Shown here: positions 1 to 5,041 of the stretch, piece after piece
How positions within the stretch are numbered: the first letter of the stretch is position 1
Layout: every line of letters starts with the position of its first letter
From: an uncultured Clostridia bacterium
GTDB taxonomy: Bacteria; Bacillota; Clostridia; Oscillospirales; Oscillospiraceae
Assembly: GCA_946187475.1 (NCBI GenBank)
Contig: CAMHRJ010000152.1
Span: 1-5,864, forward strand
DNA length: 5,864 nucleotides
Reading direction: 5' to 3'
The notes under the pieces: model-generated
What the model was told of the DNA's origin: nothing
The model's input: only the letters and a program-made list of their open reading frames with translations
Databases searched by the model: none
Position numbers and translations under genes: made by a program

Positions 1-83
1 GTTTTCGCCGGCGCGGCGCATCCTGCAAACAACATGCAGACAAACAGCACGCAAACAAACAACACGCAAAGAATCCGTTTCAT
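1..83 (-). CDS. Lipoprotein, N-terminal signal peptide only (partial, runs off the window)
   Basis: The ATG at 83-81 opens a frame of 27 codons that continues past base 1, so only the export signal is visible. It has a positive start (MKR), a hydrophobic core of Leu, Val, Phe and Cys, then the lipobox L-F-A-G-C with the lipidated Cys at residue 22, followed by AAPAK. This is a textbook type II (lipoprotein) signal peptide, so the product should be tethered to the outer face of the membrane. A perfect AAGGAGGT ribosome binding site lies 7 bases upstream, which fixes the start. The core is made of three five-residue repeats (CVLFV, CVLFV, CMLFA). The mature part is out of view. An ABC transporter solute-binding protein is a common fate for such lipoproteins in carbohydrate loci, but nothing here shows it. 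Confidence 0.82.
   Translation of the reverse strand, partial: MKRILCVLFVCVLFVCMLFAGCAAPAK
24..68 (-). repeat. Three tandem 15-nt repeats inside the lipoprotein signal peptide
   Basis: On the minus strand codons 6-20 are three 15-base units: TGCGTGTTGTTTGTT, TGCGTGCTGTTTGTC and TGCATGTTGTTTGCA. They encode CVLFV, CVLFV and CMLFA and form the hydrophobic core. Units 1 and 2 differ at two third-codon positions, so the peptide repeat is exact there while the DNA has begun to diverge. Confidence 0.85.
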
Positions 84-90
84 AATTAGT

Positions 91-98
91 ACCTCCTT
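91..98 (-). promoter_or_regulatory. Consensus ribosome binding site of the lipoprotein gene
   Basis: The minus strand reads AAGGAGGT, a full match to the anti-Shine-Dalgarno sequence, 7 bases before the ATG. It is the main evidence that the very short coding stretch at the window edge is a real gene start. Confidence 0.8.
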
Positions 99-110
99 AA
101 GTCTGTGTAG

Positions 111-154
111 GTCAAGTTTTCCGGGACGAAACGCCGGGTTTCTGGGACGAAGCG
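111..154. repeat. 44-bp direct repeat, copy A
   Basis: This 44-base stretch matches 450-493 at 42 of 44 positions; the mismatches are 117/456 and 122/461. Each copy contains two 16-base subunits of the form TTTCYGGGACGAARCG, here at 118-133 and 139-154, with a 21-base period. Copy A lies between the stop codon of the membrane-protein remnant and the ribosome binding site of the lipoprotein gene. The repeat looks like a dispersed intergenic element or an array of binding sites; its function is unknown. Confidence 0.85.
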
Positions 155-161
155 GCTGTGA

Positions 162-449
162 TCAGTTATTCAGCAGAGTTCTTACATGGAAGCGTTTTGT
201 GCAGATCCAGACGGCCAGGGCGCAGAAGGCGACGGTCAACAGGGTGAACAGGCCGAAGAAGGCCAGGTCCCCGCCGCTGTAGCGCAGGTGGGTCTGGATG
301 CTCGCCGCGTCCAAGCTTACCATCTGGATCTTGCCGTCAAACGAGGCGAAGGGCAACTCACTGCCGGCATATGGTCTGTGCCCAAGTTCGTTAACACAAC
401 AATTTGCGGAATGCTTTTCTATTTTTATTATAATATCTTTTTTTGAGCA
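162..449 (-). pseudogene. 3' remnant of a membrane-protein gene
   Basis: A minus-strand frame is open from the repeat at 450 down to a TGA at 164-162. It has no ATG, and no convincing ribosome binding site precedes the only TTG (356-354). The protein-like part starts around base 392 (NELGHRPYAGSELPFASFDGK) and continues through a polar stretch to one clear transmembrane segment (about LAFFGLFTLLTVAFCALAVW), then a basic tail ending KRFHVRTLLNN. This is the layout of the last helix and cytoplasmic tail of a larger membrane protein. The codons upstream of it are AT-rich and low in complexity. The segment lies exactly between the two 44-bp repeats, which suggests the rest of the gene was lost by rearrangement. 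The parent family is not recognised. A short functional membrane peptide from the TTG is the alternative. Confidence 0.4.
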
Positions 450-493
450 GTCAAGCTTTCTGGGACGAAACGCCGGGTTTCTGGGACGAAGCG
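450..493. repeat. 44-bp direct repeat, copy B
   Basis: This is the second copy of the 44-base repeat, 42/44 identical to 111-154 and offset by 339 bases. Its 16-base subunits are at 457-472 and 478-493, again 21 bases apart. It borders the AT-rich end of the membrane-protein remnant and lies just ahead of the promoter at 507-535. Confidence 0.85.
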
Positions 494-506
494 AAAAAAG
501 GCCCTC

Positions 507-535
507 TTTTCATTTCCGTGAACGTGTGCTATAAT
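507..535 (+). promoter_or_regulatory. Candidate sigma-70/SigA promoter in front of the palindrome chain
   Basis: TTTTCA at 507-512 matches 4 of 6 bases of the -35 box. After a 17-base spacer, TATAAT at 530-535 is a perfect -10 box. Initiation would fall near base 542, a few bases before the first palindrome, so a transcript would consist almost entirely of consecutive hairpins. Promoter activity is inferred from sequence only. Confidence 0.5.
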
Positions 536-548
536 GATTATCGGATAG

Positions 549-712
549 CGAAAACAATCGTTCTCGATTGTTTTCGTGGTCAAACAGTATGTTTGACCAC
601 GAATCATCTGCGATGATTCGCCGATATCATTGCAATGAATGCATGGCAAAGCCGCATTACGGCTTTGCTGCGTCGTTTTTACGACGCGGAGAAACGCTTT
701 TCGCGTTTCTCC
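549..712. repeat. Chain of seven back-to-back palindromes (candidate structured RNA or palindromic element)
   Basis: Seven inverted repeats follow each other with almost no unpaired DNA between them. H1: 549-560 with 565-576 (12 bp). H2: 575-585 with 591-601 (11 bp). H3: 600-607 with 613-620 (8 bp). H4: 12-bp perfect palindrome at 627-638. H5: 646-654 with 660-668 (9 bp). H6: 670-676 with 681-687 (7 bp). H7: 688-697 with 703-712 (10 bp). Loops are 4-5 bases. H1/H2 and H2/H3 share a CG at their junction. Every arm is perfect. Outer TATAATG (530-536) and CATTATA (723-729) could close the whole set. No T-run follows either end, so these are not simple terminators, and reading frames crossing the region are not credible. 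It could be a non-coding RNA, a miniature mobile element or a REP-like intergenic repeat. Confidence 0.75.
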
Positions 713-725
713 ATCATACATTCAT

Positions 726-731
726 TATAAT
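726..731 (+). promoter_or_regulatory. Isolated -10-like TATAAT after the palindrome chain
   Basis: A perfect TATAAT lies just after the last hairpin and about 30 bases before the ribosome binding site of the candidate small peptide. No good -35 box is seen at the proper distance. The overlapping ATTATA gives a -10 match on the minus strand too. It may be part of the symmetric border of the palindrome chain rather than a promoter. Confidence 0.25.
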
Positions 732-773
732 GGTTTCGGAATCATCTGCGCGAATCGGACGGGAGGTGGAAGC

Positions 774-872
774 TTGGAGACGATTTATGCGCTCTGGCGC
801 GGGGTGGGCGTGCTCTGCGAGACCCTTTTGCTCACATATCTGCTCTGGAAAAAGCTGCCTCCGGGCCCATAA
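774..872 (+). CDS. Candidate 32-aa hydrophobic peptide (TTG start)
   Basis: A TTG codon at 774 follows the ribosome-binding-site-like GGGAGGTGG (761-769) at a normal distance and opens 32 codons ending in TAA at 870-872. The peptide, (M)ETIYALWRGVGVLCETLL through LTYLLWKKLPPGP, has a short acidic start, a hydrophobic stretch long enough to span a membrane (about residues 5-25), two lysines and a Pro-rich tail. This fits a small membrane peptide, for example of the type I toxin or small-regulator class. It could equally be a fragment of a decayed gene, since the following 150 bases have no coherent frame. No family is recognised. The TATAAT at 726-731 could serve it. Confidence 0.3.
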   Translation: METIYALWRGVGVLCETLLLTYLLWKKLPPGP

Positions 873-1040
873 CAGAAGGAGCCGCCTCATCCTCTGCGTG
901 GCAGGGATGCTCAGCCTCTGCGTATCAAACACAACCAACGGGCTGGTCTCGGAATCCGCCCTGCACGGCGGCCTTTGCCTCCGAGGTGATCCGGATTTAC
1001 TGCGAAACATAAGAGCCAGGCTAGGGGGAATCTGTCAACA
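873..1040. other. Intergenic stretch without a supported gene
   Basis: This GC-rich stretch lies between the candidate peptide and the stop codon of the XRE regulator. Short frames cross it on both strands, but none has a start with a ribosome binding site or protein-like composition. No clear terminator follows the regulator gene: the small GAGCCAGGCT palindrome at 1013-1022 has no T-run. It may be decayed coding DNA. Confidence 0.4.
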
Positions 1041-1472
1041 TCAGGGTTTCATCGCCTTTTCGTATCGATATATGTGAAATCCAGAAAGAGTAATTTCAAC
1101 TGCAGCAACTATCATCAGCAAGACGTTATGCTGTTCGATACCCGCAATCATAAAACACGCCGCGGATACTATAAACGCGACAGCAGCAAACAGAAACAGT
1201 TTTTGGTTGTTTTTTACAGTCTTCTCCAGCGTCTCTTCTGCATTCTTCACGCGGGGAATATCCCCATCACTTTCATAAGCATCATTCAACAGATAATCTG
1301 TGGTCACTTTGAAAAGCTGACTTAACTGACGCAAATTCTCTGCATCCGGCAGAGCCGATCCAACTTCCCAGCGAGAGATCGTCTGTCTGGAGACATGAAG
1401 CTTCTCTGCCATATCTTCCTGAGACAGTCCGGATTGTTTCCTTAGTGTTATGATTTTTCTTTGTAAGTTCAT
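1041..1472 (-). CDS. XRE-family transcriptional regulator with two C-terminal membrane helices
   Basis: This 143-residue protein starts with a classic Cro/C1-type helix-turn-helix: LRKQSGLSQEDMAEKLHVS (residues 10-28) then RQTISRWEVGSALP (29-42), and the usual trailing helix LRQLSQLFKVTTDYLL (47-62). A charged linker (63-90) leads to two hydrophobic segments, about 92-111 and 117-135, joined by the short turn IEQHN. The C-terminus is basic (YRYEKAMKP). The layout suggests a DNA-binding protein held at the membrane, possibly sensing stress or controlling a neighbouring membrane or efflux function. This architecture is common in Firmicutes but poorly characterised. The ATG is preceded by GGAGGG at good spacing. 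It is transcribed alone; a candidate promoter lies at 1627-1655. Its base composition is visibly more AT-rich than the galactanase unit, which suggests separate origin. Confidence 0.9.
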   Translation of the reverse strand: MNLQRKIITLRKQSGLSQEDMAEKLHVSRQTISRWEVGSALPDAENLRQLSQLFKVTTDYLLNDAYESDGDIPRVKNAEETLEKTVKNNQKLFLFAAVAFIVSAACFMIAGIEQHNVLLMIVAAVEITLSGFHIYRYEKAMKP

Positions 1473-1518
1473 AAGAAGTCCCTCCTTCCTTTTTCAGGAT
1501 AAGGCTAGCATATAACGC

Positions 1519-1584
1519 ATGTGAAAGCCACCACAACGATGTGTCAAAGCCGCAACATAATGTTGCAAATGTGCCATTTCACAT
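1519..1584. repeat. Inverted repeat ATGTGAAA / TTTCACAT upstream of the XRE gene
   Basis: ATGTGAAA at 1519-1526 is the exact reverse complement of TTTCACAT at 1577-1584, with 50 bases between. The region lies between the candidate promoter and the XRE start. It could be a pair of half sites for the regulator, or a long-range stem in the leader. Eight-base arms at this distance could also arise by chance. Confidence 0.35.
1552..1566. promoter_or_regulatory. Perfect palindrome, candidate operator of the XRE regulator
   Basis: GCAACAT-A-ATGTTGC is a perfect 7+1+7 inverted repeat, 80 bases upstream of the XRE start codon. XRE regulators usually bind short dyads near their own promoter, so autoregulation is plausible. 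A TTGACA on the minus strand (1547-1542) lies right beside it, though its matching -10 (TCACAT, 3 of 6) is poor. Confidence 0.4.
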
Positions 1585-1626
1585 ATCAGAACGCAGTTCA
1601 CCGCCGATTCTTAATTGATCACATTG

Positions 1627-1655
1627 ATTCTATCATGGATTCTAATCTGACGCAA
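1627..1655 (-). promoter_or_regulatory. Candidate promoter for the XRE regulator
   Basis: On the minus strand TTGCGT (1655-1650) and TAGAAT (1632-1627, 5 of 6 bases of the -10 consensus) are separated by exactly 17 bases. Transcription would begin near 1620, giving a leader of about 150 bases that contains the palindrome at 1552-1566. The -35 match is only 3 of 6. Confidence 0.4.
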
Positions 1656-1737
1656 CAAAAAACACAGCGGCGTGAAAGCGACTGTGCTTTTGAAAACTCC
1701 AGCAGTATGGATTTACTGCGAGAAATAATCAGCAAAG

Positions 1738-1772
1738 GGCTCGCTGCAAAATGAATCATTTTGCAGCGAGCC
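1738..1772 (-). terminator. 17-bp hairpin ending the galactanase unit
   Basis: GGCTCGCTGCAAAATGA (1738-1754) pairs perfectly with 1756-1772 around a single central base, so in practice the apical A-T pairs open into the loop. It begins 52 bases beyond the galactanase stop codon. In the minus direction the stem is followed only by a weak T-rich tract (TTTGCTGATTATTTC). In the plus direction TTTTT occurs 7 bases after the stem. It may act on both strands, or be a palindromic intergenic repeat. Confidence 0.55.
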
Positions 1773-1823
1773 TCGTGGTTTTTCCGGTTCCGCAAACACC
1801 TTGCAGACGGGCGTATTCCTCTC

Positions 1824-2960
1824 TCAGGACTGCAGCTCCGGCAAAGGCAGCGACGCAATGGCTGAGAGCGCAGGAAGCGCACATCCGTCATAATCAAACA
1901 GCGCCTGGTTGGCCCACTCGTTTCCGCCGGGGCCGGTTTCATGGAGATACGCAAGAGCTGCCGGTGTCGCCCAGCCGCTGCCCTTCACCGGAAGCCATGC
2001 AGACTCCCACCAGATGAAACCGCGGCACAGATCTCCGGGGATCCTGCGGATCACATCCCAGAGGTCCTTCAGAAACTGTACCTGTCCCTCCGGGGTGCAG
2101 GGCCAGGGAACAGCGCGGGCGTTCATCGCGCGGGAGGCCAGGCCCTTCGTTTCCTCCGGACGCAGGCCCTCCTGCTGATTGCACTCCTCCTGGGTGAAGG
2201 CCATGGAGGTCTCCGTGACGATCATCGGCTTGCCGATATCGCCGGCCAGCCTGGTCATGTTGTCCCGCAGATCCTCCAACGTGCCGTGCCAGAAGGGATA
2301 GTAGCTCAGGCCGATGTAATCGAAATCCGCGCCGCCGCTGCCCCGGTAGCTTTTGAACCAGCTTTGATACAAATCGCTGCAGCCGCCGTTGTCCAGGTGA
2401 ATCATGGTCTTGATCGAGGGGTCCACGGCCTTGACGGCACGGATGCCAGCCGACACGAACCGGGCGATATTGGACCAGTTGGCGACCTTCCCCCAGGGCC
2501 AGAGCAGTCCGTTGGACAGCTCGTTGCCCACCGCCACGATGACCGGGAGGAGGGCCTCCCGTTTCAGGGTCATCAGGGTCTCATAGGTATGGTTGTAGAC
2601 CGCCTCCGCCAGACCGTCGGCGTCCAGGTTTGCCCAGGCCTTGGGCGGATATTGCTTTCCGGGATCCGCCCAAAAGTCGGAATAGTGGAAATCCAAGAGC
2701 CAGGGCAGGCCAAGCGCCTTGCACCGGCGAGCCAGCGCCGCCGTCCGGGGCAGGTCGTTGGTCCCGGCGCCGTAGGGATTCCCGTCTGCGTCATAGGGAT
2801 CGTTCCAGAGGCGGAGACGGATCAGGTTGACGCCGTGGCGGGCCAGGATAGAGAGGGCGTCTTCCGCTTCGGGCCTCCCGTTCTCTGGTGACTGATCATA
2901 AAATTTGCCTCCGTTTTGTTCGACTTCCAATAACGAAGAAATGTCAGCGCCTTTGATCAT
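1824..2960 (-). CDS. Arabinogalactan endo-beta-1,4-galactanase, GH53, without signal peptide
   Basis: This 378-residue protein spans a full GH53 catalytic domain (clan GH-A TIM barrel). Family landmarks in order: GADIS near the N-terminus, LIRLRLWNDP (46-55), DFHYSDFWADPGKQ (90-103), VGNELSNG (144-151) with E147 as the expected acid/base, GLSYYPFWHG (217-226), VTETS (248-252) with E250 as the expected nucleophile, and GFIWWESAWLP (314-324). GH53 enzymes cleave beta-1,4-galactan, such as type I arabinogalactan and pectin side chains. Most are secreted, but this one begins directly at the barrel (MIKGADISSL), so it is probably cytoplasmic and would act on imported galacto-oligosaccharides. GAGG lies 8 bases before the ATG and overlaps the end of the zinc-ribbon gene, whose stop is only 3 bases away, so the two are translationally linked. 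The family call is firm; the cytoplasmic role is inferred. Confidence 0.94.
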   Translation of the reverse strand: MIKGADISSLLEVEQNGGKFYDQSPENGRPEAEDALSILARHGVNLIRLRLWNDPYDADGNPYGAGTNDLPRTAALARRCKALGLPWLLDFHYSDFWADPGKQYPPKAWANLDADGLAEAVYNHTYETLMTLKREALLPVIVAVGNELSNGLLWPWGKVANWSNIARFVSAGIRAVKAVDPSIKTMIHLDNGGCSDLYQSWFKSYRGSGGADFDYIGLSYYPFWHGTLEDLRDNMTRLAGDIGKPMIVTETSMAFTQEECNQQEGLRPEETKGLASRAMNARAVPWPCTPEGQVQFLKDLWDVIRRIPGDLCRGFIWWESAWLPVKGSGWATPAALAYLHETGPGGNEWANQALFDYDGCALPALSAIASLPLPELQS

Positions 2961-2963
2961 GGT

Positions 2964-3176
2964 TCAGTCCTCAAAGGTGAACCGTTCGTACATGGCGCGG
3001 TAGCGGAAGCGGGCTAACTCGTTTTTTTCCAGGACGTCTGCCTCATTGCCCCGGTACTGGCAGCGCAGGCAGTAGTATTCATCCCTGTCCTTGTCATAGA
3101 ACATATCCATGTCGATATCCCGCATAAAGCAGGAGGGGCACCGGTAATTCAGTCTGCCCTTTCCAGATTGAGCCAT
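2964..3176 (-). CDS. Small zinc-ribbon protein
   Basis: The 70-residue product has two Cys-X2-Cys knuckles: CPSC (residues 13-16) and CLRC (36-39), separated by 19 residues rich in Asp and Tyr. This is the spacing of a zinc ribbon. A charged C-terminal helix follows (about 45-66). There is no signal peptide or membrane segment. The ATG lies inside the 3' end of the upstream 615-residue gene (28-base overlap) and has AGGAGG 10 bases ahead; the galactanase begins 3 bases after its stop. Such coupling implies co-expression at a fixed ratio with both enzymes. Zinc ribbons of this size bind nucleic acid or other proteins. A role as a partner or regulator of the two enzymes is a guess, and no specific family is recognised. 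Confidence 0.8.
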   Translation of the reverse strand: MAQSGKGRLNYRCPSCFMRDIDMDMFYDKDRDEYYCLRCQYRGNEADVLEKNELARFRYRAMYERFTFED

Positions 3177-4996
3177 GTGGTAAAGACCTCCTTGTCCTTG
3201 AGATTTCGTTCATAACCGAGGGTGAACATGGGGCTGAAGGCGTAGCCCTCCCGCACAAAGCCGATCTTGTTGCGGCCGTTGGCCAGCATGGAGACCCGGG
3301 TCTTGATGGGCGGAATGGTGCAGCTGACCTCCTCGGCGCCGGGGACGGCGGCCTCGCGGCACTTGTATTCGTAGGGGATCGTCACGCTGTCGGTCTCCCC
3401 TGCTTCAATGTGCAGGGTCAGGGAGGACATGTCCTCCGTATACTCGGTGGTGCCGTAGCAGGCCACCATGTATTCCTTCACCGTGACCTCCGCGTCCGGA
3501 TCGGACATGCTCAGGATCCTTCGGTCGATCCGGATGGACGAGCTGCCCTCAGCAAAGGTGAAGACTGTCTGCAGCTTCACGGTAACGCCGTCGGAGAAGA
3601 CCACGTCCACCGGATCCAGGGTCAGGATACGATCCGTCCCTTCCCTGTGAAACCGGGCCTTCGTGCGGCAGAGACAGAGATCCACCTCCTCCCCGTTCCG
3701 GCAGATTTTCGCGCTGCGGACGGTGCCCTCTCCGGCGTAGTGCGTGAAATAGCCCGCCCGGTATTTCTCCTGAATCAGGAAGGGGTAGCTTGCGTCCTGG
3801 ACGTGAGGCGTGCCGATGCCCACGGGCCACTCCAGCTTTGCCGCGTAGGGGCGAAGGTCCACAATCGCGCCGCCCTGATCCATATTGACGCAGGCCCGCA
3901 GATAGGGATCGCAGTACCAGAACAGCTGCTTGTCCGAGCCGTAGAGGATATCCCGCCAGAGGGCGCACTCCGGGGTGGTGTAGGATTTTTTTGCGCGATA
4001 CCAGTCGGCAAACTCGGACATGGTCATGTCAATGAGCTTGCCGGCTTTTTTGAGTTTTCCATAATAGGCGCAGCCATCCTCATAGGACTTGTAAAGCAGC
4101 TCGTAGGGCTGCTCCCAGCGCCCCATCTTGTTCATCCAGCCGGGGCCGACGAACATCATATTATAGGCGCAGCCGTCGTTGTATCTCGCCAGGCTGCGGT
4201 ACTGATCGATCAGATTATACAGATAGGGATACTCCCAGGTTTTGGTGTCGTAGATCATGCCCCGCAGGACATTCTGCGGATGGGTGCCGAAGTTGGAACC
4301 GTTGCCGTCATAGCAGGCAAGCAGATCCCGGCTCAAATGGGGAATGGCGACGATGCCGCTGTCCTCGTTCTCGTTGGCGGCTGGCGCGTGGGTGTTTGCC
4401 TTGGAGGGGATCCAGGGCGCCCAGGGGCCGCCGTCCATAAAGGTGTACCAGGAGTTGTTGCAGGTGTGGTAGGCCTTGGGCCCCTCCTCCCAGCAGGTGG
4501 CGACGGCACACTTGACAGCGGGATATTCCGCCTTGATATAGTTGATGAGGTCGGCGTCCATGTAATACGAGCCGGTAGATTCCGGGTAGAAGCCGAAGGC
4601 CTCATGAAATTTTTCAAAAACGTCATGGACGATGGCCTTCTTGTCCTCCATGGAAAACATCCAGATGCAGAAGTCCTTGGTCTTGTACTTCTGCCGGAAC
4701 TGCTCGCAGGGCAGGCCCAGCAGGGACAGTCCGATCTCGTCGCCAAACTCGGCGTGATGCTGCTTGGCAAGCTCCACCGCCTCGGCGTTAAAGAGGCTGG
4801 CATAAGTCATCTGGATGGTGGTTTTGAGGCCGTATTTGTGGGCCAGCGCCTGCTGTGTTTTGAAAATATCCAGGCTCTCTTTGAGCAGCGCCTTACGGCC
4901 CAGATCCTCCTCTTTGCCGTGGCCGGTGACCTTTTCGGCATATTCGGGAACCATCTCAGGGCGGTGGATAATATTGACAATAAACTGGTCTTTCAT
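3149..4996 (-). CDS. Uncharacterised 615-aa protein, possible glycoside hydrolase/deacetylase-fold enzyme
   Basis: The N-terminal half alternates strands and helices like the irregular barrels of the glycoside hydrolase/deacetylase superfamily. FIVNIIHRP (5-13) puts a His after the first strand. Then come LKTTIQMTYASLF (57-69), FGDEIGLSLLG (84-94), FGFYPESTGSYYMDADLINY (134-153, like the substrate-facing turn of deacetylases) and GIVAIPHLSRDL (214-225). The region 177-310 is rich in Trp, Tyr, Asn and Gly, as in sugar-binding enzymes. From about residue 350 it turns to beta-rich sequence (FWYCDPYLRACV, then VKLQTVFTFAEGSSSIRI), probably a beta-sandwich. The exact NodB metal triad is not seen, so activity is unproven. 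There is no signal peptide. I chose the ATG at 4996 because GGAG lies 6 bases ahead; an in-frame ATG at 5062 would add 22 residues encoded by repeat DNA. The gene leads the unit with the zinc-ribbon protein and GH53, pointing to galactan or related glycan use. Confidence 0.75.
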   Translation of the reverse strand: MKDQFIVNIIHRPEMVPEYAEKVTGHGKEEDLGRKALLKESLDIFKTQQALAHKYGLKTTIQMTYASLFNAEAVELAKQHHAEFGDEIGLSLLGLPCEQFRQKYKTKDFCIWMFSMEDKKAIVHDVFEKFHEAFGFYPESTGSYYMDADLINYIKAEYPAVKCAVATCWEEGPKAYHTCNNSWYTFMDGGPWAPWIPSKANTHAPAANENEDSGIVAIPHLSRDLLACYDGNGSNFGTHPQNVLRGMIYDTKTWEYPYLYNLIDQYRSLARYNDGCAYNMMFVGPGWMNKMGRWEQPYELLYKSYEDGCAYYGKLKKAGKLIDMTMSEFADWYRAKKSYTTPECALWRDILYGSDKQLFWYCDPYLRACVNMDQGGAIVDLRPYAAKLEWPVGIGTPHVQDASYPFLIQEKYRAGYFTHYAGEGTVRSAKICRNGEEVDLCLCRTKARFHREGTDRILTLDPVDVVFSDGVTVKLQTVFTFAEGSSSIRIDRRILSMSDPDAEVTVKEYMVACYGTTEYTEDMSSLTLHIEAGETDSVTIPYEYKCREAAVPGAEEVSCTIPPIKTRVSMLANGRNKIGFVREGYAFSPMFTLGYERNLKDKEVFTTWLNLERAD

Positions 4997-5041
4997 GTGA
5001 TTCTCCAATTTGTGTGGTGTGAAAAGCGGGATTTGGCGATT

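Noticed and set aside
111..493. Possible CRISPR array
   Set aside because: There are only two long copies 295 bases apart, with internal 21-base periodicity and no spacers of regular length.
428..721. A 97-codon minus-strand frame with the repeated peptide RFVPETRRFVPE
   Set aside because: The peptide repeat is only the translation of the 44-bp DNA repeat, and the rest translates the palindromes.
568..1077. A 169-codon plus-strand open frame
   Set aside because: It runs through the palindrome chain and a region of no coherent composition, with no ribosome binding site and no recognisable domain.
993..1721. 13-base direct repeat GGATTTACTGCGA at 993-1005 and 1709-1721
   Set aside because: One exact match of this length in a window of this size can occur by chance and it has no further structure around it.
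1521..1754. A 77-codon plus-strand frame between the regulator and the galactanase
   Set aside because: It starts at a GTG without a ribosome binding site, crosses the regulator's control region and ends inside the 1738-1772 hairpin.
1941..2891. A 316-codon plus-strand open frame
   Set aside because: It is antisense to the galactanase gene, whose conserved motifs leave no doubt about the real strand.
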